Assembly (NCBI RefSeq): GCF_040954835.1
Contig: NC_090698.1
Span: 43,560,157-43,624,156 of the forward strand
Direction of reading: 5' to 3'
From: Lepisosteus oculatus
Taxonomy: Eukaryota > Chordata > Actinopteri > Semionotiformes > Lepisosteidae
DNA length: 64,000 nucleotides
Made by a program: the position numbers and the translations under genes. This document shows, in pieces, positions 39,472 to 51,268 of this stretch. The notes under the pieces were generated by a model. It worked only from the letters and a program-made list of their open reading frames with translations. It was not told the origin of the DNA and ran no database searches. Numbering within the stretch: the first letter of the stretch is position 1; every line of letters begins with the position of its first letter.

Positions 39472-39985
39472 GGTGGAACCGGCAGTACGGGAATAATTAC
39501 GATGGTGGAGCATCGATAGTGTTACGCCAAAATAACAGATTTGCACCTCTTTTTAGTCAAGAAATACAAAAAAGAAAAAATCTCCCACTCCTCCTCACTG
39601 AAACATTCATCGCAGTGGCAGCTCCTCCACCTTCTTCATCTCAAAACGCGACTCTAGCTCCACAAAAAAGATGAACGAGGTCGGACTTTGTAATTGGAAT
39701 TGCATTTTCCAAATTCCAAGGTTACAAATGTATTTCAATTTCTATTAATAATATTTAATCTTCGGGTAAAATATTTTTTTCACCCGAGCATTTGTTTTCA
39801 ATCAACCTGAACATCATTTTCACAGATCGCGTCTCATGTAGGTCACATGCTCAATCTGTAAAGCGCCACACAGCAATCAGCGCGTCATCTCTGAACTCAC
39901 AATTGCATTATTACTGAGAGAGTGACGCATTGCTCAAGGGGTTAAATTGATCGTAGTTTCTCATATGTTATTACTTTAGCTAATG
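39472..39985 (+). repeat. Direct duplication, copy 2 (about 0.51 kb)
   Basis: Same orientation as 38493-39020, about 0.98 kb downstream of it. Small indels and substitutions separate the copies, so the duplication is not very recent. The 450 bp between them is not shared. Confidence 0.85.
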
Positions 39986-42900
39986 TAGAGTGCTAAAAAA
40001 AACATGCATGGCAGCGACAGAGTTTTATTTTTGTGTGGTTACTGCGCATCTGCAACCTTGCAACCTGGTAAAGGTCAGGTGAAGTCTATTTTCTAAATTA
40101 GACTCCGGTTTTCTATGCTGTGTAACCAAAGTGGTAAAAAATACTGTTTTTTACATTGGGTGTCAGCAGAAGTCTCTGTCGATTTTCCGTTAAGACCAGG
40201 TTCATCATGCAAACGGTGCCCTTTTAAGAGCTCCCATTTTACTATCCTGAAAGCAGCTAATTCGTTTGATAAAAATCGATGTGTATATCAATAAAGATGT
40301 ACATTTGTACAGTTCAAGATTTGTAAAAACTCGTGGGAAGGCATGGGGGTGTAGCGACGCTTTCCAGCACGTGGTGAACCGAAGCGACAGCCAGTAAGAG
40401 ATGGGAGTCGCAAAAGCATCGTTGGCCGGGGAAAGGAGCAAAAGAAACGTTTTTTTTTAAAGGTGACATTTTATAAATGGAAATACAAACATATCCAAAA
40501 ACGATAACAAGTAAAGAGTGGGGTGTGAATTCGAGCACTGGTCTTGTTACTTTTGTATGTGTGCTTACTTTATTCACCTACTATAAGTCTGTTTCTGCAC
40601 TGCTGAGTACATTTCCAGGAGCCGTTTGTTTTACACCAGAACCACACATCATATTAAGAAAATAAGTATTTCCCACAAGACTGTCACAGAACACTATACT
40701 GATCATCTAGTAGTTCCAAACAGCAGCCAGTTCTGTCTAGGGCCTGTTCTAGAAAACATGTAATGAAATACATACTCTGTATGCACAATCCATATCTCTA
40801 CTGAATTTCTTTATGACTTCAAAATACCTTTTTTCCTTCTTATGTTTTATGGTCCCAATAAATTAATTCTCTAATCACACTGTCTTTTCTTCTGATATTG
40901 CCAAGTTTTTGTCCTCTCTACCAGATTATGAACAGTGCATGATAACGCTTTCTGGTAGTCTCACCTTGTAGTCTGTTTTCAGATCTGACCTTAAGACCCT
41001 GGCAGTCACATAGATCTTATGATGTATTCTGTATATTGTCTTCTGTATATTGATTTATTTGGTAAAATTATCTCTCCTGAATGTGCACTTTCCTAAGAAA
41101 CAATGTCTTCTGAAAACTGCTATGTAAAATAAAGATTAATTATTGATCATCTCTTTAAAAAATAAAACTGTAGACTAAATTTGTAACTGGCACAGTTCTT
41201 TATATCAGGAGTGTCAGACTCAATTTCTTCAGGGCCTTGAGTCTTCTAATGTTCCACATGTTCTCTCAGTTATATGCTATATAGATTATACTGTTAATGC
41301 AGCTTCACAGTTATCATCACTTCCATTCAAATAGTCATTATTTAATCACACTGATTAGGCCTTTTTGTTTTTATTAGAATTTCTGAAATATTTCGACATA
41401 TACTGTTTTTCCACCATCTCTAGCTCAAATACATACTCAAAAATCTTGAAATTAAGATGCCAGTATTAGACAAGTCCAAAGTGGTTCATGGAGGAAATAG
41501 AAACATATCCTATATCCTATACAAATTGATCATGCTAGTGATTCCAATACTTATTTTTGATAGATTTTTAATGCCTTGGTATACATATCACATGGCCAAT
41601 ATCAATCGCCAGACAGGATTGTACTATAGGCATCTGGGTGTTTATGTTGATTCTTTAATGGTCAAATTAGAACAATAAAATTACAAACAGAATGTTTGGG
41701 TACACCGTATAACATGAAGTGTGTAGCTTACTCCCTTCAGCATTGAGACTATACATAAGGTTTACAACACTAGTAAAATCTCATTTATAATACTGCATTC
41801 ATTTTTATTCACCATAACTCTAAAATTACATTAGGTAATTAAATATTCAGACATTTATCGTTCTGTGGATTGGTGAATCATAAAAATGAAAAAAAAACAA
41901 ACAAAAGTAGTGAGAGATATTCCTTTTTATAAAAAACAAAGTGTAGATAGGGTCAATCAGTTTTTTGTAGCAAAGAGCCACAACTTGAAACTAAAAGAGA
42001 ATTAATTCTTGAAAGATGCCGTGGTATTGATGCTTCAATAAAATGGCTGGGCTGCTTGTTACTTAGGAGAGCTGTGGGTGCTTTCAACAGGATTCCTAGT
42101 TACAGTAGGTGTCTTAAGGCCCAATCTAGGCTCCTTGAAGTAGCAGCTAGAAATTGGATCTATATACAGTAAGGGGTGGCTTCTCTTGTTCTTCAGATTA
42201 CAATCTGTACACTATATGTTTCATATTGTTTTATAATCATCAAGGAGTTGACTTGAATTAACACTCATCTTTTATAAGCATGCTGCCTATAAACTCTGCA
42301 ATTACAAATCATCAAATAGACAACGTTAGCACTAAGTACAGCCCCCTATTTCTGTGTCTCCAGTTGTAAATTATGGAATAGAACTGCCTCCTTAGAGTTC
42401 GCTGCATTTTGGTTTATAAAATCATTAAGAAAAGATTTAGTACAGTCCATACAGGTCTGATTGTTTGTAATCCCATATTTTTCATGTTTGATTTATACAG
42501 TACATTTCATTACATCTGTCAATATGCGATGTTACTGTTGTAATGCTTGAGTTGAGTACCGATAACACATCACAACACTTTGAGGAGTTTTGATTGAGTG
42601 CCAGTTTCAGTACTCATCATTTTTAATGTAGTAAATCAGAATAGTTTGTAATGAAAACTGTGTTAAGTAAGTAGACTGGAACCAGTGATCTCTCTGTCCG
42701 AATTTGGACATTTTATTGAAATAAAGAGGAGTTTACTGTTTGGACTCGGTGGAAGAAAACAATATTGCATAAGCGTCTAATGTTCTGCATTCAGTCCTTA
42801 GGTTAATGTTCTCCAATGAACTAAAAGAGGGATTGATGAGTCCAAGAACTGTTCTTAAATTAAACTGAAATGATCACTATATCAGCTAACTGTCAACATG

Positions 42901-43490
42901 CTTACTAAAAATGATCTACAGATTTAAATGTCTCTTGCTGTCTTTCTACATAAAATATGTAAGGATATTATTAAGGTTCAATTACAGTACATAGAAAAGA
43001 CAAGATATGGAAATTAGTAAAACATGCGTTTGCTACAAAAACTATGCAGGTTTTCTGGAAATCAAACATTAAGCATTAACAAGCACTGAGAACTGTTAGG
43101 AATCCCTGGTAGGAAGATACACGGATCCTGTGCAGACGCAGGCACGGGTGATAGATGAGGCAGGCGAACAAACCAAAACGAGAGGCAAGGTCGTAGTCAA
43201 AAGGCGAAAGTCGTAATCCAGGAAGTTCTCCGGTAGCAGACAGTCCGAGGCGAGAGGCGAGATGCAAAGTCGAAAAGGCAGAAGGGGAATCCAAAATCCA
43301 GAATAAACGTGGTACGGGGGGGGAACCGTCATGTAAAGCTCTCAAGGAGTAGACTCAATGCGCAGGTGGTTTAACTCGTGCGGCGGCGTTTGTTAATAAT
43401 CACCCGCTGCTGGGGCTGATTAGCTCGCTTACGATTTGATCTTGACTGCCTGGTGGTCGTGACAAGAACTTCATTGTTCCTGCCTCTCAG
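39986..43490. other. AT-rich intergenic stretch
   Basis: I see no gene or exon I can support. The part 43080-43330 has a G/A-rich, degenerate internal repetition ('aggcgaaagtcg', 'gaggcgagaggcgag', 'caaagtcgaaaaggc') reminiscent of non-coding parts of fish LTR elements, but nothing decisive. Confidence 0.5.
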
Positions 43491-46265
43491 ATGGACAGAG
43501 ATCCCTGGTCTCCCCAACTGAGTGGCTCCTCTGAGAAAGACCTGCAGTTCACTAGAACAATGAATATAAGTCAGGAAAATGCAAAACGTGCCAAACACTT
43601 TGGTAGGTACCTGATTTATGCTTCCTAGACGATTAATTTCAAGATGAGTGATGAGTTGAGATCTGTAGTTATCACTGTGTGTACAGTCTGTTTTGAATTA
43701 TTTAGCTAATTCTGAACCCAGAGAAAAAAGAGTAATTTAGGTTCACAATTACTCCACCAAAATCATTCCAAACATTTCTGACCATGGTGTGGTAAAGGAA
43801 AGTGAAGTACATTTCCCTCCTTGTGTGAGGAAAAAGACATGTGCTCCTGGTAGGGAGTAGTCTGTGTCAGGGCTGTGCGTGTGCAGTGCTACAGTATATG
43901 TATGAAACACCAGGCACAGTGAGAGCTCCTGCATGATTAGCAGTTGCTGAACAAAAAGATTTTCTGCTTTCCCTGTCAGAGCTGAGGACATGATCAAGAT
44001 AAATTGGAATCAGGACTATATTAACAGAGCTTTGATGGGATTAACCTGCTTTGCCAAAGTGCACTGATTCCCATTATTGGTGTTTGTGTGGTCACCTATT
44101 GTGTTGATTCCTGGCTTTTCAATGCATCTGTCCTCTGCTGCTTCTATATCTTCTCCCCTGTCCCAAACCCTCTCATGGCAAAACAGCAGCTTGTTCTGAT
44201 CTTGCCATCAAGCTAGAGAGTAAGAATATTCCTCTTCAGACTAATATTTACTGATCGGTCTATTAAAGCAATGCTTCTCAACCCTGCTTCTGGAGTGTCT
44301 TTTACTTTTCCTTCTTGCTGATCTCTAAATGATTGAGCCTGAATGATTCTTTTTATTTGGTGATTTGACCTTTTCAACCTGTTTCTACTTTTAGACTTTG
44401 GTTTCAAAGACTGCTACGGACATGTTATGCAAAAATAAAAACTGACAAATAAATTTCCACCTACTCTGCCCTCAGTTTTCTTATTAAGTGGTAGTTGTCT
44501 TATTTGTGTCTTGGCATCTCTTAACAGGAGACAAAATGATGGTATGATGTTAATTAGTATTTGGTGATGCCACTTTGTCAAAGACTTAAACCAGGTGATT
44601 TCAATCATTGTACGTATCATACTGTAGACTGCAATGTGAATTTAATCTCAAAAGGTCCAATCACTTCATTCAGTCCATTACTTGAATGAAGGCAGGTGTG
44701 ACAAAACTGAGCATTGATGGTATCCAACTACTTTTGAATTAGCTTAATCAAGACCTCAGCTGGCATAATCGTTTTCCAGTACTGGGGATGAGTTTTTACC
44801 GAGTTAAAATCTGTAGAAACTTCAGTAGAATTTTCCAGGGTTCTTCCATAGTTTAGTTCCAAATAACTGATCAAGTTTGCATTGGTAATTAGTAATTAGG
44901 AATAACTATATGTAGATTGCTATTGCACTGGGGTTCCTAGATAAGTGTGTAGATCTGATGGGCAGCATGGTGGTACAGTGATGAGCATTGCTGTCTTGCA
45001 GCACTGGGGCTCTTGGCTCACTTCCTGGTGTGCTGTCTGCAACACTAAATTAAATAAAGTGGTTAGAAAATAAATGTGATCTAGTTGCTTTTTTTATTTT
45101 TCATGAATGCCTTTCCTACTGTGTCCTTCAGGTGAAGCCCGTGAGAATTGCCCTGTGCTAACTAAAGCCACGCTTGTGCGTTCTCGCTGTTTCTCCAATG
45201 GAATCAAGACTGTGCCTCCGAACGCCCAACCCAGGTCTGTCCATGACACACGGCCCTCAGAAATGTACACATTGCAGACACATTCAGAGCAATTAAAATG
45301 CTGCCCTTACAGCTCAAGACGGTTGTGGCTTTCATAAACAGTGCACTGAAGCTCGTTTTCCAAATTGTAACTTTGTTTTTGCTTACTGCCACACAGGTAG
45401 CCTCCTACTTTAATGAACATCTTTTCTGTTTTTTTTGTGGCGGCTGGAGTGAAGAGTGTTGATAAAGTTAGGTTGTTGTTCAAGCTGGCATCTTTTGTGG
45501 TTTTATGTGCTTCAAAGCAGGATTGTGAGCTTGGCGATGGAGTGAACAGAGTTGACAACACTGCTCGAACTCTGTAAAGATGACCCAGCAGTGTTTATCA
45601 TTTTTTCACTTTTCTCCACTGTGTCTCCATTTGTGTCTTGTCTACAGGTCCGATAACTCCCCTCTTTTAGTAGCAAGACCTCGCTTGGCTGGAGTTCCCT
45701 CCAGAAAGCTGATGGCTGCTTGCAGAGTGGAGGACAGCCCCAACCAAGGTGCTGACAGCTGGAGCTGCTGGCCTGTCATTTGTTTGAATGAGTTTGCTTG
45801 TGTGTATGAATGTGTGCTGAGAAACCAGCCGTGAGACTGGGCAGAACTGAAAGTAACCTAGTAGCTCTAGGTTTGAACAGTAGAGCACAGTAGAGATTGA
45901 AACTTCCTGTCTGCTGGGACTCATTTAGAGTTAAAGAGATAAAGAAGATAAAGACCTTGCCGATTATTCTTCTCAGTCAGTTCTTCCATTTGCCCTCCTT
46001 GTGTTGAGGTTGGTGTGTGTCAGTGCGTCTGCTACTGTGGGCTGTTGTGTTGTGAGATTGGTGAAAAGGGTGACAGTTCTGAAGGATGTTGAGAAATGTT
46101 GACCTTGTTTTGTAGGGGTGACCTCAGATGTGAGTGTAGCGGGACAACAACTGACCTATTGTAACGGGCCTGCTGAGCCTGAGGAGGACAGGCTGATAGT
46201 GGTGTCCCCACCTGCTGCCAGACCCCCGGGCCGTGTGCCCCGCAGAGTTTCCAGAATCCCCACAT
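43491..46265 (+). CDS. Four consecutive exons of an unassigned Pro/Arg-rich protein
   Basis: Exons: 43491-43602, 45132-45234, 45648-45748 and 46116-46265. Each is bounded by a good AG acceptor and GT donor (gtaggt, gtctgt, gtgctg, gtgagt), and the phases fit in series (1, 2 or 0 as needed), which is unlikely by chance. The first begins exactly with ATG (MDRDPWSPQLSG) and could be either the initiating exon or an internal one. Later segments include RPRLAGVPSRKL and PPAARPPGRVPRRVSRIPT, a low-complexity linker-like sequence. No next exon with the required phase was found before 47 kb. I do not recognise the protein. The neighbouring minus-strand exons are TOGARAM-like, and this linker could be from the same gene if the locus is inverted; that is inference only. 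Confidence 0.6.
43879..44025 (+). repeat. 147-bp direct repeat, copy 1
   Basis: From 'gtgtgcagtgctacagtata' to 'caggactatattaac'. It matches 46778-46924 with roughly 8 differences by eye. It lies in the intron after exon 43491-43602. Confidence 0.9.
44960..45077 (+). repeat. Head/tail fragment of a dispersed fish repeat
   Basis: It has 'ggcagcatggtggtacagtg', 'agcattgctgtcttgcagca' and the terminal 'aaataaagtggttagaaaat'. The middle of the element is missing. It resembles 47583-47770. Confidence 0.6.
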
Positions 46266-46777
46266 GTGAGTCGGCTGCACCATTGGTTAAGATGTCGCTA
46301 ATGATAACAGGGACTGGTACCAGAGTTACATGCAAAACCTCACTGTTAACAAAAACTCTCTAATGGCCTGTGAAGAGGGATTTATTACAGACTTGACACT
46401 ATTCCTTTCTTACATCCCACCTTCATAACTGTACAAAACAAAAATAAACTTACCTTTTTATCCGTGATACAGGATTCTCCAGCATCAGGGAAAAAAAAAT
46501 GTATTACTGTGTACTTGGTTCTGCTCAGTCTTTTTAAACTGCCTTGCATCAAGAAAAGGCTCTTCTACTGCTGCTGATGTGGTAAAAACATTATGTTTCT
46601 AACATTCGTTTTCTTGAATGTTTTTAGGAGTCCTTTGGTAAAAGTTTAGAGGATAGTAAGACTGGCCTTGGGGATCATTGTATTGTTTTATTGATTTTGA
46701 GGATCGTTTTGATTTTGGTGAGTTATTAATGGGCAACAGTATGTTGGCAGGGCTTGAGGAGATGAAGTAGGCTGTGT

Positions 46778-46924
46778 GTGTGCAGTGCTACAGTATATGT
46801 ATGAAACACCAGGCACATTGAGAGTTCTTACATGATTAGCAGTTGCTATACAAAAAGATTTTCTGCTTTCCCTGTCAGAGCTGAGGACATGATGAAGATA
46901 AATTGGAATCAGGACTATATTAAC
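46778..46924 (+). repeat. 147-bp direct repeat, copy 2
   Basis: Same orientation and nearly the same sequence as 43879-44025. It lies between the last + strand exon (46265) and the first position of the minus-strand TOG exon block (47094), where the coding strand switches. Confidence 0.9.
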
Positions 46925-47093
46925 TCCATAGACATCTTCATAATAAACAGTAAATCAAACTTGGGAGTAAAAGTAGAAACGATAAAGGAAGTGCATCTAA
47001 AACCATGAAGTAAAGAACTAGCTACAGTACTTCAGTGTTGCTGTAGCTGATAGCCTGCAACAAATATTTCGATGAGATCCTTGTATCTTTTGC

Positions 47094-48981
47094 TCAAAGT
47101 CGGTTCTTCAGGGAAGACCGCAACCGCTGTCCAAAGTGTCTGAAATGACAAATCTTTGCATGAGACTCATTGCACCACGGAGTTGCAAAGCTGGCTCCTT
47201 GAAGCATATCACCATCTTACCCGTCTCAGAAAAGCGCGAGGTTGTACCTGGTTTCTTGAGAGTCGTCTTGTGCCAGCCGAGTGGCAGCAGGCAGGATGCG
47301 GTTGGTGATGTCCCTGGGGAGGTTACGTGCACCCATCCTCTCCACCAGGTCTGCCAGGTGATGTGCCATACACGCCCTCACTCTGGAGTTCAGGTGACTG
47401 TGCACACAGAACATTGTATTGTATATTACTGAGCTGTTACTTTGACTGAAACCATATCAGCTTGTCACCTAACCATTGGCAATGTGGACCTCCAATGCTT
47501 AACCAGATTTCTTTTTAAAATGATAAATGTTTGCATTTCACCGTCTAATGTTTTTATATTTTTGTTAAGTATGTTAGCATTTTATGGCAGCATGGTGGCG
47601 CAGTGGTTAGCATTGCTGCCACGCAGTGTCCAATGGGTTCAATTTTGGACCTAGGGTGCTATCTGCTTGTGTGTTCTCATGTGTTTCTGGTGTGAGTGTG
47701 CACGTGTCTGTGTCCAAGGTTTGGCCGGATTTACACCCGCTGTTTGCAGAAATAGGCCCAGCTACCCTAAACGTAAATTACCCTTCATAGCTCCTGGAGT
47801 CAGACCCTAAGATTCTGGGTATTATTCTATTCTGTATATTTCTGCCCTCACCTCAGACCTCCATGCAGCAGTGCGTTGATTGCACGAGCAGGGGTACAGC
47901 TCTGCACCATGCAGTCTAGTGTGCTGTCTACGCCTTGTCGGATGAAGGTGTTGGATTCTCCGGCTTTGTGCAGCAGCACCTTAACTGTGTTGCTCAGTTT
48001 CGGGTCCATACCTCTCTGCAGGTAGGTGAACATGTCACCCAGACACACCACTGCCATCCTAGACACAACTGATCGCAAGTTCTTCACCTGGGGAAAGGCA
48101 AACCACTGTTAGCACTGCAGAGCCTCGTCTGTGCCCCTCTCTTGAACCGTTCTCTATAAATGGGTCAGAATGGATACAAAAACGGTGAAAAGCAATCATA
48201 CAAATGAACAATTAATATTTTGGAGAGATCACACCTCCTGCAGAAGCTCTAGGGAGACATCATGCAGTCTGCTGATCAGGATGGCGGGGTGGTGTTGGGA
48301 CAGACGCCTTATGAAGGTCAGTCCGTCAACCTTCCTCTCCCTGAATTCAGTGAACGGAAAGAAATATATCAACCAGGACAAGGAAAGAGGTCTAACTGTA
48401 TAGAGCTATGGGCAACAAGGTCTGTATTTTCACTAGTTAGAACTGTATTCATAGAAAACGGAATAGGTGGATGCTGATTGTACTGCTTTAAGCCTACCAG
48501 TCGTCAGAGGCCAGAAACTGAAGACTCTGGGTGAGGGCCAGCTCAGGCCTAGAGAAGCATTGCAGCCCAGGGTGCTCTGGACCATTTCTCCTCTTCCCTT
48601 TAAGGGCAGGGGACAGCTCATCTTAAGGTCACAACAGAGTGGGGAAACATTCTGTGATCAGTTTGGTCACCACTGATTTGACTACAGCAGATCGTGAAAG
48701 GCTTCTGCCTGAGGGCATCAGTAAAAAAGCTCTAGAAGAAGGAAAAAAACCTGACCTTGGAAGAAAGTGAGAAAGAAAATCAGTGCAGATGTGTGGGAGA
48801 TGCTGATCTGACCTGTGAAATGGGGGGTACTGTTCAGAGATGGAAAAGAGACGTTATCCCTCTCCTCTGAAGATTCATCCCTCCCTGTCATGCGCAGGCG
48901 TTTCTTAACAATCCCCACGCTCCTCCACTGGTCCTGGATGTGCCCCATCTTGTGGGCTGTTACTGGTAGCTTTGCTTTCTC
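47094..48981 (-). CDS. togaram2: TOG-domain protein exons, TOGARAM2-like (possible broken gene)
   Basis: Exons in transcription order: 48981-48831, 48621-48498, 48340-48235, 48087-47852, 47397-47248 and 47139-47094. The phases of the first five fit perfectly. The residues read through LASDDW, then RKVDGLTFIRRL, VKNLRSVVSRMAVVCLGDMF, VLLHKAGESNTFIRQGVD, CTPARAINALLHGG and RVRACMAHHLADLVERMG. These are HEAT helices of a TOG array domain, closest as I recall to the C-terminal TOG of TOGARAM2 (crescerin family, microtubule and cilium associated). The sixth exon starts with the expected R-H-F-G-Q-R but meets a TGA at 47096-47094, where family members continue; conserved-looking residues reappear in another frame. 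No upstream exons (TOG1, TOG2) were found. So this is a partial and possibly pseudogenised copy. TOGARAM1 is the alternative. Confidence 0.72.
47583..47770 (+). repeat. Dispersed fish repeat inside the TOG gene intron
   Basis: It starts 'tggcagcatggtggcgcagt' and 'ggttagcattgctgccacgc', then 'tttctggtgtgagtgtgcac' and 'gtgtctgtgtccaaggt'. It is the head part of the GATGGAT-tailed family and lies in the intron between exons 47248-47397 and 47852-48087. Confidence 0.6.
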
Positions 48982-49900
48982 CTGTAATAACAGACAAGCA
49001 CAAGTTAACCCTGGGGAATCCTGGCATGGCTCGGTTTTGAGACCAGCTGGACCAGTCCTGGTAAAATTTTTTACTTTGAGTCCTCTGAAATATTTAGGAC
49101 CTCAAGACATAAATTGTTTCATAGCATTGAATAGTAATTCATAGTATTCATATACTTTTACTTGTACTTGCTCCACCTAAAAAAAACCAATACTGATGTG
49201 TTGTCAGTATCAATGTCAGTGCCAGTATTAGCAAATTAGAAACAGAAATTGCAATTGTGTAGCCAGCAACAAAATCACCCTGGGAACAGGATAGTGATAG
49301 GAAAGGATAGTGTTTAGAGTAATCAGCTGCTCAGATCTCAGCTAAAACTAAATTGCACAAGAATATATCATCTCTTGCATAAACACCTAGGATTGTAAAA
49401 AAAAAGAATCCATACAAATTAACAGAACAGATCTGATTTAATTTACTTTTCTAAAAAGAGAAGAATAAAACATTTTGTAACTACTTGTCACCCTCAGGAC
49501 TTGGTTGCTGTTGTTTGTATTTTTGGGGAAGTACAGTATAAAAACATTTTCACATACACATACAGTATATTCAGAATTTAAAAACACTTCAATAAACTCT
49601 ATATATTTTTTCTACTGCGTCTTATTATTATTATTATTGGATGCCGTTAGAGTTGTGATCATAACATTTATTTAACTAGGGACAACAACATCCAAGAACT
49701 GAATGTTTTGTGAATGCTTGCAATACCTACTGAAGTAGGATACAAGATGTAAAGACGAGGTTAATTTTAAGTCCTTTCTGCATGAAGATAAGACTTCTAA
49801 GGCTGGAGTTTATGGCAGGAAGGGGGTTTACTGATAAGGATTCCAGATGGGAGCTAGGAAACTCCCTGGGGACTTAATCCCTGAACATTTGGCCAAAAGG
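48982..49900. other. No recognised feature
   Basis: AT-rich sequence with a (TTA)n run at about 49621-49637. I see no further exon of the TOG protein upstream on the minus strand and nothing coding on the + strand. Confidence 0.5.
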
Positions 49901-49919
49901 CTGTAAACTGGCCAAACAC

Positions 49920-50300
49920 ATGACCTCCCCCCATTACTATAATAACGAGTGACATCAGAAGTGGCAAGGAAGGGCTATACAGTATAAACTAAAAGTTTGT
50001 ACCGACACTTGGAACAATACTTCGGTTTTGTTGTTTCTTGTGGGAAACAAGACTAAGGCTTTATTGTTCCTTGCATGCAGTAAACTCTTCTGTTTAACTT
50101 CATCTCGGGATCCAGAACCTTATTCTTTCTATTAAAACACTACCTAGAAAAATTTGGTTTAACCCATTTGGTTAGTAGGCAGCCAGCCTCCTGGCCAAAA
50201 GACAAGCAGTCTCGAACCCCAGTCATTTGAGTGAACTGAGGGGTAACTGCAAGGTGGAGGTTTTAAAAAGTTCTTTGGAAAATCCTTGAACAATTAAATA
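49920..50300 (+). mobile_element. Possible LTR end and leader of an endogenous retrovirus-like element
   Basis: A TATA-like 'ctatacagtataaac' at about 49976-49990 is followed, 60-120 nt on, by 'aaggctttattgttccttgc' and then a non-coding leader up to a gag-like frame. The arrangement fits R/U5 plus leader, but I cannot delimit an LTR by a second copy or a clear primer-binding site, so this is tentative. Confidence 0.3.
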
Positions 50301-50487
50301 CATTTTACAGTCACTGCCTGTGAAAACTGCCTAATGCAGCATTAGAACAGAAGAAGATGCTTGGAATAAAAGTTAAATCAATATAAAATACAGTTATATA
50401 CTGTATACAGAGTACATATGCTGATGAAGACAATTACTAATTATGTTTGATGGTTCTTGATGTCTAAATTGTTTTTGATGTCTTGAT

Positions 50488-51268
50488 GTGAAGCTAAAAG
50501 CTTTGGCAGAACGAAATGAAGTTCTATACAGTGAAAATGAAAAAGCAAAAGAAGAAATAGAACGTCTCAAGAACGAATTAGGGAAATGCAGTAATGTGAA
50601 TGTAACACCTAAATTATATCCAGATCTGAGACCTTTAAAAGGCAAAAATGAGGACTGGGACAGATATCCCGACTGGCCGTATCCAGAAGGGGGGTCGGAT
50701 TGGGAAGACACTTCATATGATAGAGATAGAGACGGGTCCTGGCAACCCCCAGGTCATAACATTTTTACAGGGAAAAGACAAGAGTCTCCGAGCCCAGTTA
50801 GGGGTATAAGCAGGGCTGAGAGATCTAGTAGTGAAAGATCAGAAGACAAAGACGGGTACAAATCCAAGCCTGAGGATATAGACCGATGGGCTAAAGAAGT
50901 GCCTCACCCTAAGTCAGGCATGCAGCAAACCTGGAGTGCACTTCAAGAATGAGAGGATACATATGGGATTAGACCTATAGAAGCGGCAATGATTTTGAGA
51001 AGAGTTGGTGAAAGAAAGGCAGGGCAGTTAAAACAGGTGTGTGAAAGAAAGAACCTGGGAGAAGGGTGGGAATTAGTGTGGAGATTTTTGAAAGAACATT
51101 ACCCACCGAAAACTGACTGGAGAAAAGTAACAGCATGTCAGCAGAAGGAAAGTGAGGATGTTTCAGATTTTACAGAAGGGTTTATAATTCTATGGATAGA
51201 ATACTCCGGGTTAGCAGATGAAAAGGAAGTGAATGAAGATACTTCCACAGTAATAAAACAAATTTGCT
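50488..51268 (+). pseudogene. Gag-like fragment of an endogenous retrovirus or LTR retrotransposon, broken
   Basis: One frame is open over about 260 codons apart from an in-frame TGA at 50950-50952. The first part starts with a Lys/Glu-rich coiled coil (about 30 residues) followed by an acidic Pro/Ser/Arg-rich stretch. After the stop, the frame has the look of a retroviral capsid: a W-x-x-x-x-E-x-Y segment, then residues rich in Gln, Glu and Ser, followed by a DF-x-x-x-F-x-x-x-W pattern. No protease, polymerase or envelope frame follows: from about 51268 the sequence becomes the satellite array. The element is therefore truncated at its 3' side and carries a premature stop. Family assignment (retrovirus or other LTR element) is uncertain. 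Confidence 0.65.

Noticed and set aside
41457..41678. 73-codon + strand frame with a hydrophobic stretch
   Set aside because: No splice context, no family resemblance, AT-rich surroundings.
43076..43598. Minus-strand frames of 75-89 codons
   Set aside because: They overlap a repetitive G/A-rich tract and the antisense of a better supported + strand exon.
38200..49000. Search for HEXB exons next to GFM2
   Set aside because: No hexosaminidase-like exon was recognised on either strand.
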